Shown here piece by piece: positions 1 through 8,365 of a DNA stretch of 14,707 nucleotides. Source of the DNA: VBAS01 sp044867875 (GTDB taxonomy: Bacteria > Bacteroidota > Bacteroidia > Chitinophagales > Chitinophagaceae); contig JBIOVR010000089.1 in assembly GCA_044867875.1 (NCBI GenBank), forward strand, positions 1 to 14,707, written 5' to 3'. Under the pieces are notes generated by a model. The model made no database searches. It was not told the origin of the DNA and saw only the letters and a program-made list of their open reading frames with translations. The position numbers were made by a program, and so were the translations under genes. Every line of letters begins with the position of its first letter. Position 1 is the first letter of the stretch.

Positions 1-561
1 GAATGTACCAAGCAGCCAGCCAAATGCAATACCTATAGTAGCGCCACCCACAATATCAAAGGGATAATGAACACCAACATATACTTGTGCATAACCAATA
101 ACGGCGGCCCATAAAAAAGCCAACCAAACCCATCTTCCAACGACGGGCCGTAACGTGAGGAATATAAATGTTGCCATTCCAAAGTGGTTGGCGGCATGTG
201 AGGAGGTAAAACTATAAGTACCTGAACAACGGTCTACAAGCAGACGTACATATTGAAAGAAATTTGGATCAGCGCAAGGCCGCCAGCGTTCAAAAGCCTC
301 TTTTACAAGTTTACTGCTTGTCATATCACAAAGAGAAACCGTGCAAAGAAAAAACACGGACCACCACCAACCCCGGTTTTCGAAATTTGTGGTTATAAAT
401 ACTAGCAGGAACAAATAAAGCGGTGTCCAGAAATAGGCAATACGCAGGTAAGGTAATACAGTGTCAAAAAATGAATTGCTTTGATGATCATTAATTTGGA
501 TGAAAAGCCATTGGTCCCATAGTTCTAATTTGTGGAGGAGGCTGCTTTGAATCAAAAACAT
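1..561 (-). CDS. PAP2 superfamily phosphatase (3' end cut by window edge)
   Basis: This is an integral-membrane phosphatase of the type 2 phosphatidic acid phosphatase family. Members remove phosphate from lipids such as phosphatidate, phosphatidylglycerol-phosphate or undecaprenyl diphosphate. I translated it by hand: 187 codons are open from ATG at 561 to the window edge, so the C-terminus is missing. Family motifs are in order: KEAFERWRP (K87, six residues, R94-P95), SSHAANHF (S121-H122) and GVHYPFD (H165, D169). Hydrophobic stretches lie at about 39-58, 66-80, 126-137 and 145-163. In motif 3 the usual SR before VYxGVHYP is AQ, so the expected arginine is Gln159. A TATTTTTG element sits only 4 bases upstream of ATG. 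It diverges from the LtaS-like gene, so both may serve envelope lipid turnover, but the substrate cannot be read from sequence. Confidence 0.88.
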   Translation of the reverse strand, partial: MFLIQSSLLHKLELWDQWLFIQINDHQSNSFFDTVLPYLRIAYFWTPLYLFLLVFITTNFENRGWWWSVFFLCTVSLCDMTSSKLVKEAFERWRPCADPNFFQYVRLLVDRCSGTYSFTSSHAANHFGMATFIFLTLRPVVGRWVWLAFLWAAVIGYAQVYVGVHYPFDIVGGATIGIAFGWLLGTF

Positions 562-565
562 TTGA

Positions 566-573
566 CAAAAATA
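566..573 (-). promoter_or_regulatory. Bacteroidetes-type -7 element (TATTTTTG) for the PAP2 gene
   Basis: On the minus strand the bases read TATTTTTG, an exact match to the Bacteroidetes -7 consensus TAnnTTTG. It ends 4 bases before the PAP2 ATG at 561, implying a near-leaderless transcript. I see no well-spaced -33 TTG, so the call rests on the -7 match and its position. Confidence 0.45.
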
Positions 574-626
574 GAGGAACGGGCAAAATATAACAGTAAC
601 TCATCGGCATTAACGCAGAAATTCTT

Positions 627-634
627 TTCTTTTG
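627..634 (+). promoter_or_regulatory. Probable -7 element (TTCTTTTG) for the LtaS-like gene
   Basis: TTCTTTTG followed by C matches TAnnTTTG at seven of eight positions and ends 9 bases before ATG 644. It overlaps the alternative TTG start at 632, which argues that translation starts at 644. No clear -33 element is visible. Confidence 0.35.
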
Positions 635-643
635 CAGTTTTCT

Positions 644-2623
644 ATGCTTATCAGGCTTAAAATTCCAAAGACAATAATGTGGGTGATAAACCTGCTGCTG
701 ATCTTTTTGCTCATCTTCACTTTGTTCAGGTTTGCTACTTATTTTTCATTTAAGCCAAAGGATCTGAGTTTTAAAGAATTGATACCTTCTTTCTTGTTGG
801 GAGTTCGTTATGATCTCCGTTGGATCGCTATAATTCTTTTACCAATTGTATTTGTAAGTTTAATCCCAAACCTCTCACCATTTTATTCTGCAAGAAATAA
901 AAAATGGTGGACCTGGTACCTGGCCATTATCACATTCATTATCTTTTTCTTTTTCGCAGCGGACTTTGGAAATTTTGCATACAACAGGACAAGATTAAAC
1001 GCCAGTGCTCTTAATTTTTGGGAAGATGCAAAAATTTCCATGGCAATGCTCTGGCAATCATATCCACTTTTCTGGATGATGCTCGGGCTAATTATTGCTG
1101 TACTTCTTTTGCGTTGGATGTTTCGTCGTATGCATTGGACAGTAATAGTAAAAACAGATGGACAGGGCATACTGTATAAAAGAAAATGGTTCTTTATTGC
1201 GGGATTTTTGCTTCTCATTTTTATTTATGGCAGCCTTACCACTTCTTCACTGAAATGGAAGAAAGCATTTGAGCTAAATGATAATTTCAAAAGCTATCTT
1301 TCATTGAACCCACTTCAGAATTTTTTTACAACACTTCGATTTCGCCAGCCGCAGTTCAATGAGAATACAGCAAGAGAGAATTTTTCTGTGATGGCAGATT
1401 GGATGGGTTTACCGGTTAAAGAAAGCTTTTCTTATCGTCGTGAGATATTTCCTGAAGCAAAAGCTTTAGAAAGCAAGCCCAATGTGGTTTTAGTTATGTG
1501 TGAGTCGTTCAGTATGTATAAAAGTAATATGAGTGGAAACCCGCTGAATACAACTCCTTATTTTAACAAGATGGCAGATAGCGGGATATTTTTTGAAAAA
1601 TGTTTTTCACCTCATTTTTCTACTGCAAGAGGATTGTTTGCATTGCTTACCGGCATACCCGACGTGCAACTTTCAAAATTTTCAACCCGCAATGAAGCGG
1701 CACTTGATCAGCATACCATCATAAACAATTTTGAAGGGTACGATAAGATGTATTTCCTTGGTGGTAGTCCTGAGTTCAATAATTTTCATGGCCTATTAAA
1801 AAATATTGATGGTTTACAAATGCATGTCGAAGGAACTTTCAGTTCTCCCAAAATGAATGTTTGGGGTATCAGTGATAAAAATCTTTTTCTCGAAGCGAAT
1901 AAAACTTTTAAACAGCAACAAAAACCTTTTTTTGCGATCATACAGACAGCGGATAATCACCGGCCATTTATGATCCCGGAAGAAGATAAAGATTTTGAAA
2001 AAATAATTTTACCAATTGATACTTTGAAAAAATATGGATTTGAATCGGTAAATGAGTTTAACAGTTTCCGTTATTCTGATTATTGTTTTAAAAAATTCAT
2101 AGAGTCCGCAAAAGCGGAATCCTATTTTCACAATACAATTTTTGTTTTTGTTGGTGATCACGGCATATCAGGAAATGCAACAACTATGTATCCTTCTGTA
2201 TGGACCGAGCAACGGCTTAGCGATGAGCATGTGCCTTTATTATTTTATGCACCGTATTTATTAACGCCGCAACGAAGAGCCGAAACAGTTTCACAGATAG
2301 ATGTGCTGCCAACTCTCGCAGGCATGGTGCAACAACCTTATGTGAACACCACACTCGGCAGAGATCTGTTACAACCGGGCAAACAAAATAATTATGCTTT
2401 TATCATTTATCATGACGAAGGAAAAATTGGCGTGGTAACCGACAGTTACTATTTTACTAAGAACCTGAATTTTCTTGAAGAACATTTATATCCTGTAGCG
2501 AGTGAGGAGTTACCTTATACACCTGCTCAGCAAGATTCTATCAAAAAGAAATTGAGTGGTGTAACAACTGCTATTTATGAAACAGGGAGATGGATGCTGA
2601 TGAATAATAAAGAAAGTCATTAA
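644..2623 (+). CDS. LTA synthase family sulfatase-fold membrane phosphotransferase
   Basis: This is a polytopic membrane protein of the LtaS/phosphoethanolamine-transferase group of the alkaline phosphatase superfamily, about 659 residues from ATG 644. A TTG four codons upstream (632) is open but lies in a probable -7 element; numbering here starts at that TTG. Five membrane helices lie at about 13-35, 60-80, 93-113, 143-165 and 186-205. The extracytoplasmic catalytic domain starts near 282: VVLVMCES (metal ligand E291), FSTARGLF (likely nucleophile T331), ADNHRPF (H443), FVGDHG (D509, H510) and DEHVPL (H533). Gram-positive LtaS polymerises glycerol phosphate. A Bacteroidota member more likely moves a phospholipid headgroup onto an envelope glycan or lipid, but the acceptor is unknown. 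It diverges from the PAP2 gene and its stop overlaps that of the converging methyltransferase. Confidence 0.88.
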   Translation: MLIRLKIPKTIMWVINLLLIFLLIFTLFRFATYFSFKPKDLSFKELIPSFLLGVRYDLRWIAIILLPIVFVSLIPNLSPFYSARNKKWWTWYLAIITFIIFFFFAADFGNFAYNRTRLNASALNFWEDAKISMAMLWQSYPLFWMMLGLIIAVLLLRWMFRRMHWTVIVKTDGQGILYKRKWFFIAGFLLLIFIYGSLTTSSLKWKKAFELNDNFKSYLSLNPLQNFFTTLRFRQPQFNENTARENFSVMADWMGLPVKESFSYRREIFPEAKALESKPNVVLVMCESFSMYKSNMSGNPLNTTPYFNKMADSGIFFEKCFSPHFSTARGLFALLTGIPDVQLSKFSTRNEAALDQHTIINNFEGYDKMYFLGGSPEFNNFHGLLKNIDGLQMHVEGTFSSPKMNVWGISDKNLFLEANKTFKQQQKPFFAIIQTADNHRPFMIPEEDKDFEKIILPIDTLKKYGFESVNEFNSFRYSDYCFKKFIESAKAESYFHNTIFVFVGDHGISGNATTMYPSVWTEQRLSDEHVPLLFYAPYLLTPQRRAETVSQIDVLPTLAGMVQQPYVNTTLGRDLLQPGKQNNYAFIIYHDEGKIGVVTDSYYFTKNLNFLEEHLYPVASEELPYTPAQQDSIKKKLSGVTTAIYETGRWMLMNNKESH

Positions 2624-3369
2624 GTTCTAACCATTTTTTTTGCGATAATGATCAGTCTTGGTTTTGTTCTTACATCATAATTCCCCAATTTGTAGTCCCC
2701 AAATACTTCCTGCACCTGCAAGCCATGGTAACTAAGCATATCATTAAAGTCGCCGAAAGAAAATTTGGAAACTTTTTCCGTGAAATCAATTGCATGCATT
2801 AATCCCGGGTCGTTAATAATTATTTTTTTGTAGAAATGTGTTTCGTCGTGCCAACGATGAATTTTATAACTGGTCCCATTAATTTTTTTTTCTTCATTGT
2901 AAATTAAATGATCTTCAGAATAATGAACATTCAGATAATCGATAACAAAAATTCCATTTGGTTTTAATCCATTAGCGATCGTTCTTATCGCATCATCATG
3001 TTCTCTTCTTGTTTTAAAATATCCAAAGCTGGTAAAGAAATTGAAAGCATGATCAAAATAGTTTACCCGGAATGGCAGTCGCATATCATGCTGGTAAAAT
3101 TCAAGATTTTCATTCTCGATTTTTTTTGCAAACGCAATGCTGGCAAAAGAAATATCAATACCAGTTACATTAAAACCTTTTTCAGCGAGGAAGCGGCTGT
3201 GACGTCCACGTCCACAGGCAATGTCCAGCATATAACTGGCGGGAGCAGGCCCCAGGTGATCGATAAGTGTAGAAATAAATCCCGCTGCTTCTTTCTCATC
3301 CCGTTCAAAATATAATCTATGATAAAAAGGAGAATTGAACCATTCTTTGTACCAGGCCTGTTCCGACAT
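2620..3369 (-). CDS. Class I SAM-dependent methyltransferase
   Basis: This 249-residue soluble protein has a Rossmann-type S-adenosylmethionine-binding fold. The glycine-rich motif I is LDIACGRGRHSRFLA (48-62), followed by the beta-2 acidic motif GIDIS (D72) and a motif IV-like segment near 104-116. FVIDYLNVHY (141-150) matches the strand after the motif III helix. The length suits a stand-alone small-molecule or lipid methyltransferase; the substrate cannot be inferred. ATG 3369 is supported by aromatic-rich N-terminal residues typical of this type and by a TACTTTTG element 4 bases upstream. Its TAA (read from plus-strand 2620-2622) overlaps the plus-strand TAA of the LtaS-like gene (2621-2623), so the two genes converge with no room for a terminator. 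It diverges from glmM. Confidence 0.85.
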   Translation of the reverse strand: MSEQAWYKEWFNSPFYHRLYFERDEKEAAGFISTLIDHLGPAPASYMLDIACGRGRHSRFLAEKGFNVTGIDISFASIAFAKKIENENLEFYQHDMRLPFRVNYFDHAFNFFTSFGYFKTRREHDDAIRTIANGLKPNGIFVIDYLNVHYSEDHLIYNEEKKINGTSYKIHRWHDETHFYKKIIINDPGLMHAIDFTEKVSKFSFGDFNDMLSYHGLQVQEVFGDYKLGNYDVRTKPRLIIIAKKMVRT

Positions 3370-3373
3370 TAAG

Positions 3374-3381
3374 CAAAAGTA
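3374..3381 (-). promoter_or_regulatory. -7 element (TACTTTTG) for the methyltransferase
   Basis: On the minus strand the bases read TACTTTTG followed by C, an exact TAnnTTTG match ending 4 bases before the ATG at 3369. As with the PAP2 gene, this predicts an almost leaderless mRNA. No convincing -33 TTG is present. Confidence 0.45.
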
Positions 3382-3418
3382 ATTAACGAAGTAATAAATC
3401 TGTTGGCGGTTAAAAGCT

Positions 3419-3426
3419 TATTTTTG
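3419..3426 (+). promoter_or_regulatory. -7 element (TATTTTTG) for glmM
   Basis: TATTTTTG followed by C matches TAnnTTTG exactly, 52 bases upstream of the GTG start at 3479. A TTG occurs at 3403-3405 but only 13 bases away, shorter than the usual 17-23. The A-rich leader just before the GTG suits Bacteroidota translation initiation. Confidence 0.45.
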
Positions 3427-3478
3427 CATCCCTGTCAAATTTTTCAGGTGAAAAACCATTAAACGAAAACAACACAGC

Positions 3479-4876
3479 GTGGCACTCATTAAAAGCATAT
3501 CAGGTATAAGAGGAACGATCGGCGGCAACTCTGGAAATAATTTAACTCCGGTTGATATTACAAAATTTACTGCTGCCTTTGCAAGCATTATTGCGGCTAA
3601 TACGAAAGAAGAGATCTCTGGTAAGAAAACAAAAATTGTGATCGGTCGTGATGGCCGTATCAGCGGACCAATGGTTCGTGATCTTGTCGTGAGCACTTTA
3701 ACAGGAATGGGAATTGATGTGATCGATCTTGGACTTTCCACAACACCTACTGTCGAAATTGCAGTAAAAGCAGAAAAAGCAGATGGCGGAATTATTATTA
3801 CGGCCAGTCATAACCCAAAAGAATGGAATGCTCTGAAACTTTTGAATAATGAGGGCGAATTTATATCAGCTGAGATCGGTGAAAAAGTTTTGGAGAAAGC
3901 TGCGAAAGAAGATTTTGTTTTTAATACCGTTGAACAACTTGGTGAATTGTCAATAGATGATTCTTACATGCAAAAACATATTGATGCGGTTTTAAATTAT
4001 TCGCTGGTAAATAAAAATGCAATTGCCAGCCAGCAATATAAGATCGTAGTGGACGGTATTAATTCTACCGGTGCCACATTTGTGCCTGCATTGCTTAAAA
4101 AATTGGGCGTTAAAAATGTAATTGTATTGAATGAAGAAGTGAATGGAAATTTTGCGCATAATCCCGAACCGTTGCCTCAACATTTATCAGAGCTAAGCCG
4201 TGAAGTGGTAAAACAAAATGCTCATCTCGGAATTGCAGTTGATCCTGATGTGGATCGTTTATGTTTTGTTTGTGAAGATGGCTCTATGTTTGGTGAAGAA
4301 TATACACTGGTAGCGATCGCCGATTATATATTGAGCAAAAGAAAAGGCAATACGGTCAGCAATATGAGCAGCACCCGTGCATTAAAAGATATAACAGAAA
4401 AACACGGGGGCGAATATTTTCCATCAGCAGTAGGAGAGGTGAATGTGGTAAAGAAAATGAAGGAGGCAAATGCAGTGATAGGAGGTGAAGGAAATGGTGG
4501 CATCATCGTTCCTGATTTTCATTATGGACGTGATGCGTTGATCGGTATCGGATTGTTTTTAAGCCATCTTGCCAATCATATGTTTGGTGCAAAATCATTG
4601 CGTGGATTATATCCTGATTATTTTATTTCAAAAAATAAAATTGAATTAAATAATGGGGTTGATGTGAAATCGATCTTTGAAAAAATAAAGAAGAAATATA
4701 AAAAGCATCCTATCAATACGGAAGATGGATTAAAGATAGAATTTGATAATGATTGGGTTCATCTCCGCACTTCAAATACAGAACCTATCATACGCATTTA
4801 TGCTGAAAGTGATTTTGAAACAAAGGCAAATCATATCGCTACCCGGATCATGCAGGATATAGGAGAGTTCATGTAA
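3479..4876 (+). CDS. glmM: Phosphoglucosamine mutase (alpha-D-phosphohexomutase family)
   Basis: This 465-residue enzyme probably interconverts glucosamine-6-phosphate and glucosamine-1-phosphate, feeding UDP-GlcNAc for peptidoglycan and lipopolysaccharide. All four hexomutase loops are visible: the phosphoserine loop TASHNPKEWN (S110), the Mg-binding loop DPDVDR (D255, D257, D259), the sugar loop GEGNGG (336-341) and the C-terminal phosphate loop RTSNTEP (430-436). The N-terminus MALIKSISGIRGTIGG is typical of Bacteroidota members and fixes the GTG start at 3479. GlmM and phosphomannomutases are close relatives, so sugar preference is inferred from that N-terminus. It is soluble and full length, with a -7 element upstream. 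The following sulfatase is 124 bases away with a possible hairpin between, so it is not clearly an operon partner. Confidence 0.93.
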   Translation: MALIKSISGIRGTIGGNSGNNLTPVDITKFTAAFASIIAANTKEEISGKKTKIVIGRDGRISGPMVRDLVVSTLTGMGIDVIDLGLSTTPTVEIAVKAEKADGGIIITASHNPKEWNALKLLNNEGEFISAEIGEKVLEKAAKEDFVFNTVEQLGELSIDDSYMQKHIDAVLNYSLVNKNAIASQQYKIVVDGINSTGATFVPALLKKLGVKNVIVLNEEVNGNFAHNPEPLPQHLSELSREVVKQNAHLGIAVDPDVDRLCFVCEDGSMFGEEYTLVAIADYILSKRKGNTVSNMSSTRALKDITEKHGGEYFPSAVGEVNVVKKMKEANAVIGGEGNGGIIVPDFHYGRDALIGIGLFLSHLANHMFGAKSLRGLYPDYFISKNKIELNNGVDVKSIFEKIKKKYKKHPINTEDGLKIEFDNDWVHLRTSNTEPIIRIYAESDFETKANHIATRIMQDIGEFM

Positions 4877-4937
4877 GCTTTTTTTGAGCGAGGTCAATAC
4901 ATTTTGTTTATCGGGTTTTTAAGCGAAGAAAAATTGC

Positions 4938-4969
4938 AGGGTAATTATTGCATACCTATATTGTACCCT
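4938..4969 (+). terminator. Weak hairpin, possible terminator after glmM
   Basis: AGGGTA (4938-4943) and TACCCT (4964-4969) are perfect 6-base inverted arms around a 20-base loop, followed by TTTGT. It lies between glmM and the sulfatase. The stem is short and the T run poor, so termination is only possible; a regulatory dyad or chance are alternatives. Confidence 0.22.
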
Positions 4970-5000
4970 TTTGTAAAAGCTTTTCTTCTAGCCACCGATT

Positions 5001-6545
5001 ATGAATACATCCTTTATTAAGAAGGTTTTTTTATTTTTTATTCCTGTAATTTTTTTTGGTTTCATTGATCATAAGAAGGAAGATCAACCAGGCCCGCCAA
5101 ATATTATACTTATTATAGTAGATGATCTTGGTTACAGCGATCTTGCTTCTTATGGAAACACAAATATCCATACTCCGAATATTGACGCATTAGGCAATGA
5201 GGGTACACGATTTACACAAGCATATGTAACATCCCCGGTTTGCTCACCTTCACGAATGGGCATCATGACAGGACGTTATCAGAATCGATTTGGAAGTGAG
5301 TTTATGCCTTACGATAAATTTGATCCTGCTCTTATGAAAAAGATCCGGAAAAACTTTCTGCCCTTTGCAAATAAGGATGAGAGTTTGCGGTCAATACATC
5401 CATCTTTAGCACTGAATAGAAAAAAATATCAAACAGGACTTGGTTCACAGGAGATAACACTTCCGGAATTATTGAAGAAAAATGGGTACGTTACGGGGCT
5501 TGTTGGAAAATGGAACCTGGGTGATGAAGAAGGTGATCATCCTTATGAGCGGGGCTTCGATTATAGTTATTATTTTTCCGGTGCGTTGTCAAGATATGTT
5601 GATGAGCCTTTTGATAACAGACGTTATATCGATCAGCATCTGCCCTGGGTTTTTTCCGAATTACCTGCATGGACGCCAAGAGCAGGATCTTCGGCCATTC
5701 GTGAAGGAAAGAATGTTGTTGTTGATACAAGCTATCTAACGTTTTCGTTTGCCAAAAAAGGGATCGAGTTCATTGAAAAGAATAAGGCAAATCCTTTTTT
5801 TCTAACACTTTCTTTCAACGCTCCTCATGATCCGTTCCAGGTGCCAAAAGAATATTTTGACCGGGTACAAAATGTTGAGGACTCAGTGAAGCGGGTCTAT
5901 TATGGCATGATAGAGGCATTGGATGATGCAGTGGGGCAGGTGAAAGAAAAACTTAGGTCTGCCGGCATCGAAAAAAATACGATCATTTTTTTTATCAGTG
6001 ATAATGGCGGCGCCGCTTATACAAGAGCCACCGGGAATACACCTCTTCGGGGAGGCAAGTGTACACATTTTGAAGGCGGGTTGCTGGTTCCTTTTTTTAT
6101 TAACTACCCCGCAAATAAAAATGGGAATTTTGTTTATGATAAACCTGTTTCTTCATTGGATATTTTTTCCACTATTGCTTCCATGACAAAAACAACTCTT
6201 CCTGCGGATAGAGTATATGATGGCGTTGATCTGTTGAGCTATCTTGCCGATAACAAAAAAGATCCTCACGAAATTTTATACTGGCGAAATGGTTATTCAA
6301 AAGCTATCAGGAAAGGGAATTGGAAACTTTATATTAATGAAAAAAGTAAAAGTAAATATCTCTTCAACCTCGAAACTGACCGGGAAGAATTGCATGACCG
6401 GCTAAGCAGTGAACCAGCAATAGCAGATCAGTTAACGAAAGCATTAAGTAATTGGGAAAAAACACAAACTATCAACCCCGCATGGCCAAGCATGGCTGAT
6501 ATATTAATTGATGTAAGGGGTAAAAAATATTTTTTCCCGGGATAA
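5001..6545 (+). CDS. Exported S1-type sulfatase (arylsulfatase family)
   Basis: This 514-residue protein hydrolyses a sulfate ester, acting in the periplasm or outside the cell. An N-terminal hydrophobic segment (about 9-22) after KK is a signal peptide; no lipobox cysteine is seen. Active-site elements are D41-D42 (calcium), CSPSR (C81, converted to formylglycine by a separate maturase), GKWNLG (K170), APHDPF (H276), SDNGG (D334, N335) and LRGGK (K353) followed by EGG. In most sulfatases the second motif is GKWHLG; here Asn172 replaces the histidine. About 50 residues separate the CSPSR segment from the EITLPELLKKNGY segment, more than usual, suggesting an insertion near 100-147. No sulfatase maturase, SusC/SusD pair or other sulfatase is in the window. 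The natural substrate (sulfated glycan or small ester) is unknown. Confidence 0.92.
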   Translation: MNTSFIKKVFLFFIPVIFFGFIDHKKEDQPGPPNIILIIVDDLGYSDLASYGNTNIHTPNIDALGNEGTRFTQAYVTSPVCSPSRMGIMTGRYQNRFGSEFMPYDKFDPALMKKIRKNFLPFANKDESLRSIHPSLALNRKKYQTGLGSQEITLPELLKKNGYVTGLVGKWNLGDEEGDHPYERGFDYSYYFSGALSRYVDEPFDNRRYIDQHLPWVFSELPAWTPRAGSSAIREGKNVVVDTSYLTFSFAKKGIEFIEKNKANPFFLTLSFNAPHDPFQVPKEYFDRVQNVEDSVKRVYYGMIEALDDAVGQVKEKLRSAGIEKNTIIFFISDNGGAAYTRATGNTPLRGGKCTHFEGGLLVPFFINYPANKNGNFVYDKPVSSLDIFSTIASMTKTTLPADRVYDGVDLLSYLADNKKDPHEILYWRNGYSKAIRKGNWKLYINEKSKSKYLFNLETDREELHDRLSSEPAIADQLTKALSNWEKTQTINPAWPSMADILIDVRGKKYFFPG

Positions 6546-6573
6546 AATTTAGAACAATTTTATTTATTTCTAA

Positions 6574-8358
6574 TTAAGATAAAAAGTACATCTTCATCGA
6601 TCCATGATTTTTTATTTCTATTTCTCCCCGGTATTCACATGGAAATTCATCTTTGATCTGCAGATAAGTTGTTTCGGACATATTCACTCTTCCCGGCTTT
6701 GACATTGATTCCATTCGGGATGCAATATTCACGGTATCTCCCCAAATATCATATTGCCATTTTTTTATTCCTACTATGCCTGCTACAACGGGCCCAGTAT
6801 GTATTCCAATTCTCACATCGAAATGACTTAGATCATCCACCGCATTCAATTCACTTTTTACAAATTCGATCATCTCTTTTGCTGCTTGCATCACATTTCT
6901 TGCATGCGTCTTATTTATTGTTGGAAGTCCGCAGGCACACATATACGAGTCGCCAACTGTTTTAATTTTTTCAAGTCCGAATTTTGTACTGATCTCATCA
7001 AATCCTTTAAAGTAAAAATCAATACTCTTAACCAGTTGTTCGGGTTCTACATGTTCAGCTACTTTTGTAAATTCTACAAAATCTGTAAACAGTACAGTGA
7101 TCTCGTCAAATTTTACTGCATCAACTTTTCCATTTTGCTTTAATTCTTTAGCCGTTTCAGCCGGTAGTATGTTAAGCAACAGATTTTCTGATATCTTTTT
7201 CTCTCTTGAAATTGCTTTGTAATACCAGAATAATGTTCCTAAGATCACGATTGCCAAACCGAGTATAATAAACAATGAAAGATTTATGATCTTTTGATTT
7301 TTTGTACGTTGATTAAGCAGATCTACTTCTACCTGCTTTTGAGAAACTTCATAATCGGTACGCAGGTCAGCCATTTTCTGTACAGATTTTATATCATTAA
7401 CACTGTCCCGGTAAACAATATAATCCTTATAATACTTTAATGACCTATCCTGATCCCCCGCTTTTTCATAAAGCTCCGATAGCTTAAGATTAGCATCACT
7501 GATCTGTTCTTTCAATCCATATTTCTGTGCAAGCTCAAGACTTCTTATTGCATAATTCAATGCAGCTTTGGAATTTCCTTTCTCCTGGTAGATACCGGAC
7601 ATTGAAATAAGATAGACACAAATGGGATAATAATCTTCTGATTGCTGCAGTATGATAATCGCTTCATTTATATTTTTTTCTGCAAGTTCGTTTTCGCCCA
7701 AATTCGCATACACCATCCCGATATTTCCCTGGCAATAGGCTTTTCCAATTTCGTAGTTAACGTTTGCAAATATTTTCTCCGCTTCTCTGAAACATAAAAG
7801 AGCGGAATCATAAATGTGATTATTTAAAAATTCATCACCGGAATTGGAAATAGCGGATGCTAAAGAAATAGAATCACCAGCCTGCCGTAAAGAAGTGATC
7901 GCTTTAGTGTAATAAAGCCTGGCATTTGGATGATTATTTGATACTGCATAAATATCGGCCACTGCTCCATATCCATTACCTTCTCCCTTTGCATAATTGG
8001 CTTTGCGTGCAGCTTCGATACTTTTTATAAGAGCAGCTAAAGCTTCATCGAGATCGCCCATCAATCTTTTGATATTTCCTTTTTGGAAATAACCTCTGTG
8101 CAAGTATAAAAAATTTCCCTCTTTAGTGGATAATGCAATGAGTTCTTCAGCATATCCTAAACCTAATTTCAGATCCCTTGCTTCATTAAAAGCCAGTTTG
8201 CGGAGCAATTCCATTTTGGCAACGCCCCTGGCAGTATCTACTTTATAAATTTTTGCCAGGCTATCTGCCACTTTTTGGTCTTGTCCTGAAATGGAGTGAC
8301 AAAAAATATAAAAAAAGCTTACCAGTAAATAATAAGCTTTTCTTTTTGACTTCATCAT
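6574..8358 (-). CDS. TPR sensor adenylate cyclase (class III), membrane-bound
   Basis: This 594-residue protein probably makes cAMP from ATP in response to an extracytoplasmic signal. In order it has a signal sequence or first helix (8-25), about six tetratricopeptide-like repeats (about 45-320), a coiled-coil stretch (322-352), one membrane helix (357-379) and a class III cyclase domain (about 415-590). The cyclase has both metal aspartates (D426 in LFTDFVEFT, D470 in KTVGDSYM), the adenine-selecting pair K466 and D537 (YDIWGD), and the transition-state residues N544 and R548 (VNIASRME). This set predicts an active adenylate rather than guanylate cyclase. The topology puts the TPRs in the periplasm and the cyclase in the cytoplasm, an arrangement seen in Bacteroidota TPR histidine kinases. 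It follows the small gene at 8366-8701 by 7 bases (ATTAATA), so the two are probably co-transcribed. Two adjacent ATG codons start it. Confidence 0.9.
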   Translation of the reverse strand: MMKSKRKAYYLLVSFFYIFCHSISGQDQKVADSLAKIYKVDTARGVAKMELLRKLAFNEARDLKLGLGYAEELIALSTKEGNFLYLHRGYFQKGNIKRLMGDLDEALAALIKSIEAARKANYAKGEGNGYGAVADIYAVSNNHPNARLYYTKAITSLRQAGDSISLASAISNSGDEFLNNHIYDSALLCFREAEKIFANVNYEIGKAYCQGNIGMVYANLGENELAEKNINEAIIILQQSEDYYPICVYLISMSGIYQEKGNSKAALNYAIRSLELAQKYGLKEQISDANLKLSELYEKAGDQDRSLKYYKDYIVYRDSVNDIKSVQKMADLRTDYEVSQKQVEVDLLNQRTKNQKIINLSLFIILGLAIVILGTLFWYYKAISREKKISENLLLNILPAETAKELKQNGKVDAVKFDEITVLFTDFVEFTKVAEHVEPEQLVKSIDFYFKGFDEISTKFGLEKIKTVGDSYMCACGLPTINKTHARNVMQAAKEMIEFVKSELNAVDDLSHFDVRIGIHTGPVVAGIVGIKKWQYDIWGDTVNIASRMESMSKPGRVNMSETTYLQIKDEFPCEYRGEIEIKNHGSMKMYFLS

Positions 8359-8365
8359 TATTAAT

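Noticed and set aside
632..643. TTG start for the LtaS-like gene adding four residues
   Set aside because: The TTG lies in a probable -7 promoter element, so ATG 644 is more plausible.
5482..6186. Short open frames on both strands inside the sulfatase gene
   Set aside because: They are shadows; the sulfatase frame holds every catalytic motif across the region.
6549..6573. TTAGAA/TTCTAA inverted repeat between the sulfatase and cyclase stops as a bidirectional terminator
   Set aside because: The stem is only six AT-rich pairs with a 13-base loop and no strong T run; too weak to call.
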